Origin: Tsuneonella flava
Lineage (GTDB): Bacteria > Pseudomonadota > Alphaproteobacteria > Sphingomonadales > Sphingomonadaceae
Direction of reading: 5' to 3'
Assembly (NCBI RefSeq): GCF_002870965.1
Contig: NZ_PHSO01000001.1
Location: 1-64,000 of the forward strand
DNA length: 64,000 nucleotides
The notes beneath the pieces are model-generated. The model searched no databases. It had not been told where the DNA came from and was given only the letters and a program-made list of their open reading frames with translations. Each line of letters begins with the position of its first letter. Position 1 is the first letter of the stretch. A program made the position numbers and the translations under genes. Below, piece by piece: positions 16,527-25,454 of this stretch.

Positions 16527-17309
16527 ATGGCCGATGCCAGCGATCCGAAAACTGTAGAGCTGAAAGCCGACGCATCTGCCGAGAAGGCATATGCAGAAGC
16601 AACCAGTGGCACCGCAACCGCGAAGGCAGCGCCGCCTGAGGTAGTAGCACCTAAGGCAGCGGCAAAACCGGCACCGGTGAAGGCAGCACCTGCCAAGGCT
16701 CCGGCGAAAAAGCCGGTCGCCCGCAAAGCGGCGGCCAAACGCCCGGAAAAGGTTGCCGCGAAGAAGGCCGCCCCTGCCAAGCCAGCCCCGGCTCAAAAGG
16801 TTGCAGCGCCGAAGAAGGCCGCAGCTCCGAAAAATACCAAGACCGCCACCGCACCAGAATTCAAGGATACCATCATGACCAAGACCGCAGATTTCACCAA
16901 GACCATCAAAAACGCCGCCAGCGACCTGCAGGAAAAGGCCAAGACCGCCTTTGAAAAGAGCAAGTCCTATGCCGGCGAAATGACCGAATTCAGCAAGGGC
17001 AATGTCGAAGCTGCCGTCGAATCGGGCAAGATCCTGAGCAGCGGCATGCAGGACATGGCGCGCGGCGAAATCGAAGCGGCCAAGGGCGCTTTCGAAACCG
17101 CCACTGCCGACATGAAGGAATTCGCCGCGGTGAAGAGCCCGACCGACCTGTTCAAGCTGCAAGGCGAACTGGCCCGTCGCAACTTCGACGCGATGGTTGC
17201 TCACATGTCGAAGAACGCCGAAGCTTCGATGAAGCTGGCCAACGAAGCCTTCGCGCCGATTTCGAGCCGGATGAGCATCGCTGCCGAAAAGTTCACCAAG
17301 GCAGCCTGA
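16527..17309 (+). CDS. phaP: Phasin with Lys/Ala/Pro-rich N-terminal tail
   Basis: The 260-residue protein coats PHA granules. Its C-terminal part (about 115-260) is a phasin domain of amphipathic helices (TKTIKNAASDLQEKAKTAF, FSKGNVEAAVESGKILSSG, MKEFAAVKSPTDLFKLQGEL). The first 110 residues are low-complexity Ala, Lys and Pro, like histone H1 tails, which could bind DNA or tie granules to the nucleoid; that is inference. It sits downstream of phaC with its own controlled promoter and terminator. Confidence 0.92.
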   Translation: MADASDPKTVELKADASAEKAYAEATSGTATAKAAPPEVVAPKAAAKPAPVKAAPAKAPAKKPVARKAAAKRPEKVAAKKAAPAKPAPAQKVAAPKKAAAPKNTKTATAPEFKDTIMTKTADFTKTIKNAASDLQEKAKTAFEKSKSYAGEMTEFSKGNVEAAVESGKILSSGMQDMARGEIEAAKGAFETATADMKEFAAVKSPTDLFKLQGELARRNFDAMVAHMSKNAEASMKLANEAFAPISSRMSIAAEKFTKAA

Positions 17310-17365
17310 CACGAATTCTCCCGCCGCCGACTCTCTCCTCTCCAGTAAAAGCGGCAGGATCATCG

Positions 17366-17404
17366 CGGGCCGGACGGTACATCACCGTCCGGCCCGTTTC
17401 GTTT
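17366..17404 (+). terminator. Terminator after phaP
   Basis: A strong hairpin, GGGCCGGACGG / CCGTCCGGCCC with a seven-base loop, is followed by GTTTCGTTT. It lies about 57 bases after the phasin stop codon. Confidence 0.75.
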
Positions 17405-17597
17405 CAGCACCAGTCGCCATTCAGCCCTGACGGCCTGCAAATTGCGATTGGTCCTGGCTGCGCGTTTTATCCGCGTTGTTTTAGCTGGCGCGTGTTTGGA
17501 TGGATTTAACCGTTTCGCGGCATCTTTCCGGCATGACGGAGTTCCCGTATTGAGAGTCTCGTCTTGCCCTCCGCCAATCGCATACGATATTGCAGCC

Positions 17598-17969
17598 ATG
17601 ATGATTGCTTCGCACTACTCTGCCCTGCCCCAACCTGTCCGCGCAGCGGAAGATGACGACGCACACGATGGCGAAGGCCAGATCGGCATCGCCACCAAGG
17701 CCAGGGCCAAACCCAAAAAGCCGAGCCAGTACAAAGTGCTGATGCTCAATGACGATTACACCCCGATGGAATTCGTGGTGATCGTGCTGAAACGGTTTTT
17801 CAAAATGGATCTGGAACAGGCGACGCGGATAATGCTCCACGTTCACCAGCGCGGCGTGGGCGTGTGCGGGGTTTTCCCGTATGAAGTGGCGGAAACCAAG
17901 GTCAATCAGGTGATGGATTTCGCACGGGAAAATCAGCACCCGCTGCAATGTACGCTGGAAAAGGCCTGA
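17598..17969 (+). CDS. clpS: ClpS, ClpA adaptor
   Basis: The 123-residue protein carries the ClpS core: [41 protein letters not shown] and the end [10 protein letters not shown]. It delivers N-end-rule substrates to ClpAP. The N-terminal 40 residues are a flexible acidic/basic lead, usual in alphaproteobacteria. Two adjacent ATGs (17598 and 17601) are possible. The longer reading frame upstream overlaps noncoding sequence and is not conserved in the family. clpA is not next to it here. Confidence 0.95.
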   Translation: MMIASHYSALPQPVRAAEDDDAHDGEGQIGIATKARAKPKKPSQYKVLMLNDDYTPMEFVVIVLKRFFKMDLEQATRIMLHVHQRGVGVCGVFPYEVAETKVNQVMDFARENQHPLQCTLEKA

Positions 17970-18072
17970 TCGCCCGATCCCCGTTCGGAAGGGGGCTGCT
18001 GTTTTGGGGGCATGACCTGCCGCAAATTTCCCGCTAGGGCAGCTTGCATCTGACAACCGGACCCCTGATCGC

Positions 18073-19302
18073 TTGCTCAAGTTTCTTCCTGCTATCGACC
18101 GTTATATCCTGCGGCTCACGCTTGTGCCGATGCTCGGCGTGTTCGTGCTGGCGGCATCGCTGCTGACGCTCGATCAGATGCTGAGCCTGTTCGATTTCGT
18201 CGGTGCCCAGGGCGGCCCGGTGGGGATCGTCTTCAAAATGCTGGCTGCGCTGCTGCCCGAATATGCCAGTCTGGCGATACCGCTGGGCCTGCTGCTCGGC
18301 GTGTTGCTGGCGTTCCGTAAGCTGGCCACCACCAGCGAACTGGACGTGATGCGCGCGGTCGGCCTCAGCTATGGCCGGTTGCTGCGGGTGCCCTATGCCA
18401 TTGCCGTGCTGCTGGTGGGGGTCAACACCGCGCTGGTGTTCTATATCCAGCCGATGAGCCAGTATTACTATGCCCGGCTCGACTACGAACTGCGCTCCGG
18501 CGCGCTGGGCGCATCGATCAAGGTCGGTGAATTCACTACGCTGAAAGATCGCATGGCGCTCCGCATCGAAAAGAGCGAGGACGACGGGCGCCGTCTGGTG
18601 GGAATCTTCGCGCGCATCGCCGATGGCAAGGGCGAAGTGCTGTCGATCTCCGCCCGCGAAGGGCGCTTTCTGGCGACGAGCGACAATCCCAACACGATCA
18701 TCCTGCGGCTGACCGATGGCACCATCGTGCAGGACAGCGCCGGCAAACCGGGCCGCGTGCTCAGCTTCACCAAACAGGATTTGCCGATCGACCTTCCTGC
18801 AGTGGAAGCGTTCCGCAAACGCGGAGAGGGGGAGAGCGAATATATCCTGCCCGAACTGCTGCGGATCGGGTGGAACGGCGCCACGCCCGAACCGGCGCGC
18901 GATGCCAGTCAGGCCAGTTTCAATTATCGCATGGTCGAAGTGGTCATGATGATGCTGATGCCCTTACTGGCGGTCGCGCTGGCGATTCCACCCAAGCGAT
19001 CGAGCAGCGCGCTGGGCGTGTTCGTGTCCATCGTGATGGTCGTCGCCTATCACAAGATCAACCAGTACGGGCACGATTTCGCGACAATGGGGCGGGTCGA
19101 TCCGATACTGGCATTGTGGGGACCATTCGTGCTGTTCGGCGCGCTGATCGTGTGGATGTATTACCGCGTGGCCTATGTGCCCGGCGGGCAGGCGATCGGG
19201 GCGCTGGAAACCGTGTTCGCCAAACTGTCGAAGCGCCTTGGCAAACTGTTCAGCAGGCGGCGCAAACTGGCCGGACACCTGCAAGCGACTCCGGCGGAAT
19301 AA
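18073..19302 (+). CDS. lptF: LptF, lipopolysaccharide export permease
   Basis: The 409-residue YjgP/YjgQ-family protein has paired N- and C-terminal helices and a periplasmic beta-jellyroll (about 140-260). It forms LptB2FG with LptG, extracting lipopolysaccharide from the inner membrane. The frame begins LKFLPAIDRYILRLTLVPML, where the first codon is TTG (18073); no nearby ATG would keep the first helix intact. lptG follows after four bases. Confidence 0.92.
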   Translation: MLKFLPAIDRYILRLTLVPMLGVFVLAASLLTLDQMLSLFDFVGAQGGPVGIVFKMLAALLPEYASLAIPLGLLLGVLLAFRKLATTSELDVMRAVGLSYGRLLRVPYAIAVLLVGVNTALVFYIQPMSQYYYARLDYELRSGALGASIKVGEFTTLKDRMALRIEKSEDDGRRLVGIFARIADGKGEVLSISAREGRFLATSDNPNTIILRLTDGTIVQDSAGKPGRVLSFTKQDLPIDLPAVEAFRKRGEGESEYILPELLRIGWNGATPEPARDASQASFNYRMVEVVMMMLMPLLAVALAIPPKRSSSALGVFVSIVMVVAYHKINQYGHDFATMGRVDPILALWGPFVLFGALIVWMYYRVAYVPGGQAIGALETVFAKLSKRLGKLFSRRRKLAGHLQATPAE

Positions 19303-19306
19303 CGCG

Positions 19307-20404
19307 ATGCAACTCGATTTCTTCCCCAGCAGAACGCTGACCGGCTATCTGGCCAAGATGTTCATCGTGCGGATCATCGCCGTGCTGGTAATGCTGGTGA
19401 TGGTGCTGCTGATGCTCGACCTGCTGTCGAACAGCGGCAAAGTGCTGGCTGCACCCGGCAACGGGCAGGCCGAAGTGCTGACGTATGTCAGCTTGCGCGC
19501 GCCGCAACTGATCGCGCGGTTCCTGCCCTACTCCGTCCTGCTGGCGTCGATCCTGACACTGGCGACGCTCAACCAGAACAGCGAAGTGATCGCGATGAAG
19601 GCCGCAGGTCTTTCCGCGCATCAGGTGCTGGCGCCGCTGCTGCTGACTGCGCTGGTGACATCGGGGCTCAGCTTCGCATTCAACGAACGGGTGCTGACCC
19701 GCGCCAACGCCACGCTGTCGGCCTGGCAAGCCAACGATTACGCCAAAATGCCCACTGCATCGGGGGCGAAGGCCAATGTTTACGTCACCGATGGCACCAA
19801 TATCCTCTATGCCGCGAATGCCAGCGGCACCGGCGCGGCCATGCGGCTGGAAGGCGTGACCTATTACCAGCGCGCGCCCAGCGGGGCGATTGCCACAGAG
19901 ACACGGGCCGCCAGCGCCACATACGCCAGCCCCGGCTGGAAGCTGACCGATGCCACCCGTTTCGAAGTGGCCACCGCCGAAACCACCCGTCAGCCCTCTG
20001 TCGTACTGGGGCAGGATCTGACACCCGAACAGATCGAGCTGGGCAGCGTGAACCCCGACGGGCAATCGCTGATGGAACTGTCCCGCTCGATCGCCGATTA
20101 CCGCGAAGCCGGGCGCCGCACTGCCGAGCTGGAGGCGAAGTGGTGGCACAAGATTTCCGGCCCGCTGTCCGCTGCGCTGATGCCCTTGCTGGGCGCGGTC
20201 GCCGCATTCGGGCTGGCGCGGTCGGGCCAGCTTTTCCTGCGCGCGATCATCGGCATGGCGCTGGGCTTCGCCTATTTCGTGGTCGACAATGCCGCGCTGG
20301 CGATGGGCAATTTCGGCGGATACCCGCCATTCCTGGCTGCGTGGGCACCGTTCATGCTGTTCCTGCTGATCGGTGAAACAGTGCTGATCCGTACAGAGGA
20401 ATAG
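19307..20404 (+). CDS. lptG: LptG, lipopolysaccharide export permease
   Basis: The 365-residue protein starts MQLDFFPSRTLTGYLAKMF and has the same six-helix plus periplasmic-domain layout as LptF, ending EMVLIRTEE-like (GETVLIRTEE). It is the second permease of the LPS transporter. The ATG is four bases beyond the lptF stop, so the two are translated together. In many sphingomonads lptF and lptG are paired like this. Confidence 0.92.
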   Translation: MQLDFFPSRTLTGYLAKMFIVRIIAVLVMLVMVLLMLDLLSNSGKVLAAPGNGQAEVLTYVSLRAPQLIARFLPYSVLLASILTLATLNQNSEVIAMKAAGLSAHQVLAPLLLTALVTSGLSFAFNERVLTRANATLSAWQANDYAKMPTASGAKANVYVTDGTNILYAANASGTGAAMRLEGVTYYQRAPSGAIATETRAASATYASPGWKLTDATRFEVATAETTRQPSVVLGQDLTPEQIELGSVNPDGQSLMELSRSIADYREAGRRTAELEAKWWHKISGPLSAALMPLLGAVAAFGLARSGQLFLRAIIGMALGFAYFVVDNAALAMGNFGGYPPFLAAWAPFMLFLLIGETVLIRTEE

Positions 20405-20661
20405 CCCGCGCGCTCCATAGCGAGCGGCGCGCCTCAGGCGGGGCAGCACAGCCAGACAGGCAGAGGTGCAGCGGCCTGATCTTGTACTCGCCTGCGTTGT
20501 CTCCTCGGCAGAGCTAAGCTGAGCTGAACTCGGCACGGCCTGCCCGGCCCGCTCTCTTCCGGCAATACCGTGCCTGCGGGCGGCTGGCGGCGACAGCCCT
20601 TGCCGCGCAGCCAGTTATTCCGCCGACTTAGCCCGGCTATGGCGCCGCTATGGCGCGCGGC

Positions 20662-21786
20662 TTACGCGGACTTGTCGGTGTTCCGCGCGCGCATCGTGCT
20701 CGCGGCGATCCGCCCGACCAGCGGGATCATCCCGGTATAGTTCGCCTGAAGATACGTCGAATCCGCGCCCAGATGCGCCGACAGCCGCCGATGCGCCTCG
20801 CCCAGCGAGTGATAGGGCATCGATGGCAGCAGGTGGTGCAGCGCGTGAAACCGCAGCCCCACCGGCGCCCACATCGCCGCGGCAATGCCCGGCGGCGGCA
20901 CGTTGACCGAATCGAGATACTGCGCGGTCACCGTCATCGGCTCGCCCTGATTCTCCCACAAATGCGCCACCAGCGTGCGAAGCTGGTTGAGCACCGCGAC
21001 CACGGAAAACACCGCCAATGCCACCAGCAAGGGCCGCCAGCCAAGCAGCGGAATGCTGGCGAACAGCGCCAGTGCCCAGATCGACGCGCCTGTTTCCAGC
21101 AGGATATACCAGCGCCGCTTCGATTCCGCAGGCGGGCGGCGGCGATAATCGGGGTTGATCGCCAACGTCGAAAACCGTTCCCAGTTCATCTTGCGGATCG
21201 CCGGGAAAATCAGCCCCAGCGGCGCGAGAATCCCGAACCGGATCATCAGCGCAGGCGGTGCCAGCAAGGCGATCAGCAGGAACACCGGCAGGCTCCACGG
21301 TTTCATCAGCGCCAGCGGCAGATATTCCGGGTCTTCCGGGGTGCCATATTTGGTCCGCGAATGGTGGATGGTGTGCCCGTCTTCATACATGAACGACGGG
21401 GTCAGCATCGGAATGCCGACCAGCAGATTCCACACAGAGCGGAAACCGGGCAGCGCATCGCGATGCATGTGTGAGATTTCGTGAATGAACAGCAGCGCGC
21501 GATACAGTGCCTGCACCGCCACCAGCCCCAGCAGAATCGCCAGCCATGTCTTGTCGGTCAGGATCGCCCCGGCCAGCGCGGCATAGCCGATCAACGCAGA
21601 ACCGAGCATGTCGGGCCAGTAGATCCCCGGCTTGGCTGTATGCAGGTCGCGCGTCAGATCGACTGCGGCGCGCAACAGCACCTTGTCGTCCGGGAGGCGC
21701 GTGCGGTCAATCGCCGCATCTGTTGCGGTTTGAGCTTCCTGCCCGGAGTAGGCGGTGGAGTGACTGGCGGGTTGAGTGGCGTTCAT
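20662..21786 (-). CDS. Membrane fatty acid desaturase
   Basis: The 374-residue protein has the three histidine boxes of the di-iron membrane desaturase/hydroxylase superfamily: HEISHMH (His102-His108), HTIHH (His138-His142) and HALHH in the C-terminal part, with four hydrophobic segments between them. It should introduce a double bond or hydroxyl into an acyl chain; the substrate is unknown. MNATQPASHS at 21786 was taken as start because the frame upstream runs into a low-quality extension. A divergent GNAT-fold gene begins 92 bases away. Confidence 0.85.
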   Translation of the reverse strand: MNATQPASHSTAYSGQEAQTATDAAIDRTRLPDDKVLLRAAVDLTRDLHTAKPGIYWPDMLGSALIGYAALAGAILTDKTWLAILLGLVAVQALYRALLFIHEISHMHRDALPGFRSVWNLLVGIPMLTPSFMYEDGHTIHHSRTKYGTPEDPEYLPLALMKPWSLPVFLLIALLAPPALMIRFGILAPLGLIFPAIRKMNWERFSTLAINPDYRRRPPAESKRRWYILLETGASIWALALFASIPLLGWRPLLVALAVFSVVAVLNQLRTLVAHLWENQGEPMTVTAQYLDSVNVPPPGIAAAMWAPVGLRFHALHHLLPSMPYHSLGEAHRRLSAHLGADSTYLQANYTGMIPLVGRIAASTMRARNTDKSA

Positions 21787-21878
21787 TATCTGCTTTTCCG
21801 AAACGATGACACGCCTTACTGCGCCCCTTTCGGGGTGGCGCGCTATGGCATAGGTCAAATCGCAGCTACCCCGCAGCT

Positions 21879-23066
21879 ATGGAACACACAATGAACGAGG
21901 CTGCTGCTGTGTCTGACCGACAGATAGAAGTGATCCCTGTCACGAACAAGCGCGAGCGCACGGATTTTGTCGATCTCAGTTATCGGATTCATGCCGACGA
22001 TCCGCATTGGGTGCCCCCGCTGCGGATGGAAGCGATGGAGCTGGTCACCCCCGGCAAGAACCCGTTTTTCGACCACGCCGATGTGCAGCATTTTCTGGCG
22101 AAAGAAGGCGGCCGCACGGTCGGGCGCATTTCCGCGCATATCGATCATCTGGCGATCGCTCAGCCGCCGGAACAGGGCATGGGGCCGGGCGTCGGCAACT
22201 GGGGCCTGTTCGAAGCGGAAGACGAAACAATCGCCGCCCGCCTGATCGCGACGGCAGAAAAATGGCTGCGCGACAAGGGGATGAACCGCGTTCTTGCTCC
22301 GCTGTCGATGTCCGTATGGGAAGAACCGGGGCAACTGGTGGTCGGCCACGATCACTCGCCCACGGTGATGATGGGGCACCAGCCCGCCCGCTATCGCGAC
22401 TGGTTCGAAGCGCTTGGCTATACCAGGGCCAAATCGCTTTATACTTACGAACTGGATATTACGCAGGAATTCCCCCCGCTGATCCAGCGCATCGTTTCTT
22501 CGGGCGAGAAGAATGCGAAAATCCGCATCCGTAACGTCGATAAATCGAAATTCGACGAAGAAGCGCGCCTGATCCTCGATATTCTCAACGATGCATGGTC
22601 GGATAACTGGGGCTTCGTGCCGTTCACCGACGCCGAAATCGCCTATGCCGGCAAGAAATTCAAACCCATCGTCCGCGAAGACCTCATCATGGTCGCCGAA
22701 TACGAAGGGGAGCCGGTGGCATTCATGATGACGCTGCCCGATCTCAACGAAGTGCTGAAACCGATGAAGGGCAAACTGTTCCCCTTCAACTGGATCAAGT
22801 TGCTGACATGGCTACGCAAGCCGCAGGTCCGCACGATGCGGGTGCCGCTGATGGGGGTCCGCAAGCGCCTGCAATCCTCCCGCCTTGCCAGCCAGCTGGC
22901 GTTTATGATGATCGAATATATCCGCCGCAACGCGATTGAAAAATATGGCTCGACACGCGGGGAAATCGGCTGGATCCTCGACGATAATCAGGGAATGGTC
23001 GCTATTGCCGAAGCGATCGACAGCCATGTGAATCGGGAATACGTGATCTATCAGAAAGGGCTGTAA
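21879..23066 (+). CDS. GNAT-fold acyltransferase-like protein; possible bacterial ceramide synthase
   Basis: The 395-residue protein starts with VIPVTNKRERTDFVDLSYRI and DPHWVPPLRMEAMELVTPGK, and continues with FDHADVQHFLAKEGGRTVGR, typical of a conserved family with a GNAT-like fold often annotated simply as N-acetyltransferase. From memory, the Caulobacter ceramide N-acyltransferase bCerS belongs to a GNAT-like family of about this size, and sphingomonads make sphingolipids, so this role is possible but unproven. The neighbouring desaturase would fit lipid modification. A start at 21891 (MNEAAAV) is also possible. Confidence 0.6.
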   Translation: MEHTMNEAAAVSDRQIEVIPVTNKRERTDFVDLSYRIHADDPHWVPPLRMEAMELVTPGKNPFFDHADVQHFLAKEGGRTVGRISAHIDHLAIAQPPEQGMGPGVGNWGLFEAEDETIAARLIATAEKWLRDKGMNRVLAPLSMSVWEEPGQLVVGHDHSPTVMMGHQPARYRDWFEALGYTRAKSLYTYELDITQEFPPLIQRIVSSGEKNAKIRIRNVDKSKFDEEARLILDILNDAWSDNWGFVPFTDAEIAYAGKKFKPIVREDLIMVAEYEGEPVAFMMTLPDLNEVLKPMKGKLFPFNWIKLLTWLRKPQVRTMRVPLMGVRKRLQSSRLASQLAFMMIEYIRRNAIEKYGSTRGEIGWILDDNQGMVAIAEAIDSHVNREYVIYQKGL

Positions 23067-23114
23067 GCGCGATTGCTTCAGGGCGGTGACGCAACGAAGG
23101 GCGCGCACATTATC

Positions 23115-23182
23115 AGCCCCACCGTCACCCCGGCCCCAGAGCCGGGGTCCAGCTTCTGCTGGCTCCACGCCGGAAGAATAGC
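23115..23182 (+). repeat. 68-base repeat module, copy A
   Basis: The module starts AGCCCCACCGTCACCCCGGC, contains the palindrome CCCCGGCCCCAGAGCCGGGG and ends CCGGAAGAATAGC. It is nearly identical to the copy at 23585; I count one difference (C versus G after GGGGT). Confidence 0.85.
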
Positions 23183-23235
23183 CGGGCCGCCGGATAAAGT
23201 CGGGGGCGACGTGGGTGATTGGCGCCCCCACCTCT

Positions 23236-23274
23236 CGTCATTGCGAGAAGCCGCAGGCGATCTGGCAATCCATA
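23236..23274 (+). repeat. REP-like palindrome, copy 1
   Basis: The unit runs CGTCATTGCGAGAAGC to GGCAATCCATA. Its ends resemble the 'CGTCATTGCGAG...GCAATCCA' element found in many Gram-negative genomes. Confidence 0.75.
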
Positions 23275-23428
23275 GACCATCCCTCGCCCCCTCACAGCCG
23301 CCGCGATGGGCGGGAACGTGGGGTGGAAGATGGTCACACGAAGGCGCGAAGGCACGAAGTGGGTTTGGTTCTTGGGTGGGGTCGCACTGCCAATGGTTGG
23401 CCGTTACTATCGCACATCAACCATCCCT

Positions 23429-23467
23429 CGTCATTGCGAGGAGCGTAAGCGACGAGGCAATCCATGG
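23429..23467 (+). repeat. REP-like palindrome, copy 2
   Basis: The unit begins CGTCATTGCGAGGAGC and ends GGCAATCCATGG, in the same orientation as the copies at 23236 and 23683. Confidence 0.75.
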
Positions 23468-23516
23468 AACGCACGTTGCCTCAGCTTAAACCGATGCTGT
23501 GGACGGAGACGTCAGG

Positions 23517-23550
23517 CCATGGATTGCTTCACTGCGTTCTCAATGACGAG
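23517..23550 (-). repeat. REP-like palindrome, inverted copy
   Basis: The sequence GGATTGCTTCACTGCGTTCT followed by CAATGACGAG is the reverse complement form of the neighbouring units, so with the copy at 23429 it makes a head-to-head pair. Confidence 0.65.
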
Positions 23551-23584
23551 CAGGAAGGTGGACGCTGGAGAGATCCGGTATGAA

Positions 23585-23652
23585 AGCCCCACCGTCACCC
23601 CGGCCCCAGAGCCGGGGTGCAGCTTCTGCTGGCTCCACGCCGGAAGAATAGC
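23585..23652 (+). repeat. 68-base repeat module, copy B
   Basis: Second copy of the module at 23115, in the same orientation, again followed closely by a REP-like palindrome. Confidence 0.85.
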
Positions 23653-23682
23653 GCGCCCCCCGGATCAAATCCGCCGCCCCCT

Positions 23683-23720
23683 CGTCATTGCGAGGAGCCG
23701 CAGGCGACGCGGCAATCCAT
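23683..23720 (+). repeat. REP-like palindrome, copy 4
   Basis: The unit starts CGTCATTGCGAGGAGCCGCA and ends GGCAATCCAT. It matches the more distant copy at 49733 at both ends. Confidence 0.75.
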
Positions 23721-23855
23721 GACCCTACCTCACCATTATTACAACCGGCGCGAAGGGCGGATCGCGGCGAACCGACAATCGCCACTCACATTGCCCACTA
23801 AGCGCCTCTATTCGTGGTATTTGTGCCACGCGGCGACGCAATTCTGCGGGACGCG

Positions 23856-23881
23856 GGAACGGTGTTCTGCCACCTGTCGTT
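23856..23881 (+). promoter_or_regulatory. EcfG-type promoter of the receiver-protein gene
   Basis: GGAAC at 23856-23860 and CGTT at 23878-23881 are separated by 17 bases, a full match to the EcfG consensus of alphaproteobacteria. It sits 74 bases upstream of the proposed GTG start of the receiver gene, which argues against the longer reading frame that would start before the promoter. Confidence 0.75.
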
Positions 23882-23954
23882 CGCTTCATATGATCGCCCC
23901 GGCTTTTCCGTCCGGTGGCGCGATGAGGAAAACGCGCAGGTGGCAACCCAAGGG

Positions 23955-24392
23955 GTGAAATCTTATAATCGGTCCAAAGCGGCTGCCGCGCCGCCAATCG
24001 GTATCGTGCTGGTGGTGGAAGACGACGCTATTCTGGCGCTGAATATCGAGGAAACCCTGCTCGGCGCAGGCGCGACACGGGTTATTCAATGCAATTCGTC
24101 TGACGATGCGCTGGCAGCATTACGCACGCATCGACCGGACGCCATGATACTGGATGTGCATCTGTCGGATCGCGACGATGGCTGGGCGCTGGCCGAACTC
24201 GTCAGTTCGGTCGGGCCGAAACCGCCGCGGATCGTATTTTCCACTGGTGCCCCGCAAGATATCCCGGCCAACATCGCCGAACTGGGACCGGTGCTGGAAA
24301 AACCCTATGCGCCCGAGGATTTGCTCGCCGCGATCCAAACGCGCCCCGGTGCAACCGGGCTGTTCTCCCGCTTGAAAAGCGTATTGCGCTAA
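23955..24392 (+). CDS. Single-domain response regulator, probably in the general stress regulon
   Basis: With a start at the GTG at 23955 the protein has 145 residues and is a lone receiver domain: acidic pocket Glu22-Asp23-Asp24, phosphorylation site Asp67 in ILDVHLSD, Thr97 in FSTGAP and Lys116 in LEKPYAP, with no output domain. The frame stays open to a GTG at 23814, but the EcfG promoter lies inside that extension. Single-domain regulators such as SdrG modulate the general stress response in Sphingomonas; this may be a functional relative. It sits 1.2 kb from phyR. Confidence 0.82.
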   Translation: MKSYNRSKAAAAPPIGIVLVVEDDAILALNIEETLLGAGATRVIQCNSSDDALAALRTHRPDAMILDVHLSDRDDGWALAELVSSVGPKPPRIVFSTGAPQDIPANIAELGPVLEKPYAPEDLLAAIQTRPGATGLFSRLKSVLR

Positions 24393-24491
24393 AGCGAATT
24401 CGCGCTGGCCCCGCTCCCGCAGCGCGCACTGCCCGCTACACCGCTCTTTGTCTCCGAAACTTCGCCAAACCCACCCGTTTCGCCGGGCCAT

Positions 24492-24525
24492 AAAAAAGGC
24501 CTCCGCTCGCATTCGAGCGGAGGCC
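24492..24525 (-). terminator. Terminator of the Crp/Fnr gene
   Basis: A perfect 12-base stem, GGCCTCCGCTCG / CGAGCGGAGGCC, with loop CATT ends on the minus strand in six T residues. It lies 186 bases after the Crp/Fnr stop; it may also stop transcription of the receiver gene from the other side. Confidence 0.8.
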
Positions 24526-24710
24526 CTTCGGGATCGTATCACCAGCCGCTTGGACGGGAGGGGGGGTCTCGGCGGTGACATAAGGGAAATGCACCGACCG
24601 AAAACCGGTTCCCCGCAGAATCGCATTTTTCAGATTTTTTTGATTCACCGCAATTCGGCGGCGCAATGGGAGGTGTGCGGGGGCCTTCGCGGGATGCCCT
24701 CTCAACCCCT

Positions 24711-25454
24711 TCAAATAAAGGGCCGCATTTGCATTCGGCGCCCTTCGAACTGCGCGAAGTCGCTGGTGCGTTCCATATCGGGCACGGCGATCCGGCCATT
24801 GCGCCAGTCGACCAGTTTTTCGCTCCGCAGCCATTGCAGCGTGCGGTTCACATGCACCAGCGACAGGCCGAGCATTTCTGCCACTTGCGTCTGCGTGATC
24901 GGCAGTTCGAGGCTGTTGTCCCGCCGGGCGATTCCGCTCGCCTGTGCGCGGTCCACCATCCACACCGCCAGATTGGCGATCCGTTCGCGGGCGTTACGCT
25001 GGCCGAGCGAGACGATGTGTTCTTCCAGCTCGGTTTCTTCCTTCGCCGCCATCCACACGATGTCGTATCCCAGCCGCGGATGCGAGCGGATCAGCGTGGG
25101 GAAATCGACGCGATGGAATTCGCACAGCCGCGCCGGCAGGATCGCTTCCACCGAATGGCTGCGCGGATCGTCGAACGCACCCTGCAGTCCGACCAGATCG
25201 CCGGGGAACATCAGGTTGACGATTTGCCGCCGTCCATCGTCCAGCGTGCGGACCCGCATCAGCACCCCTTCCAGCACCGTGAACAACTCGCTCCCGTCGC
25301 TACCCTGTTCGAACACTGTATCGCCGCGCTCGACCATGCGTTCGCCGCGTTTGATCGACTGCATGGTTTCGACTTGTTCGGGGCTGAGCGCACGGAGACA
25401 TTGTGCCAGTTGCAGCGGGCATTCGCTACACCGCGTCTGTTGAGACGATCCCAC
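24711..25454 (-). CDS. Crp/Fnr-family transcription regulator
   Basis: The protein has about 247 residues: a cyclic-nucleotide-binding-like beta-roll (about 25-145, with VFEQGSDGSELFTVLEGVLM and LMFPGDLVGLQGAF), a long helix, and a winged helix-turn-helix (about 180-230, ITQTQVAEMLGLSLVHVNRTLQWL). The N terminus has a cluster of cysteines (RCSECPLQLAQC) that might bind an iron-sulfur cluster as in Fnr; the fourth ligand is not obvious. The start is uncertain: GTG at 25454 or TTG at 25472. It is transcribed away from phyR. Confidence 0.85.
   Translation of the reverse strand: MGSSQQTRCSECPLQLAQCLRALSPEQVETMQSIKRGERMVERGDTVFEQGSDGSELFTVLEGVLMRVRTLDDGRRQIVNLMFPGDLVGLQGAFDDPRSHSVEAILPARLCEFHRVDFPTLIRSHPRLGYDIVWMAAKEETELEEHIVSLGQRNARERIANLAVWMVDRAQASGIARRDNSLELPITQTQVAEMLGLSLVHVNRTLQWLRSEKLVDWRNGRIAVPDMERTSDFAQFEGRRMQMRPFI

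Larger units (their letters stand above)
23067..23850. repeat. Intergenic cluster of REP-like elements
   Basis: This stretch has no supported gene but at least seven repeat units: two copies of a 68-base module, four copies (one inverted) of a CGTCATTGCGAG palindrome, and one CGAAGGCGCGAAGGCACGAAG unit near 23339. Such clusters are typical REP/BIME noise-like elements spread by RAYT-type transposases; no transposase is present here. Confidence 0.75.

Noticed and set aside
19250-20536. 428-codon minus-strand ORF
   Set aside because: It is a long antisense frame of lptG, caused by high GC at third codon positions, with Gln/Arg/Gly-rich nonsense sequence.
23067-23850. CRISPR array
   Set aside because: The repeats are few, of different families, partly inverted and irregularly spaced, and there are no cas genes.
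23814-23954. Upstream extension of the receiver protein from a GTG at 23814
   Set aside because: The EcfG promoter at 23856-23881 lies inside it, so a transcript from that promoter would not include the upstream start.
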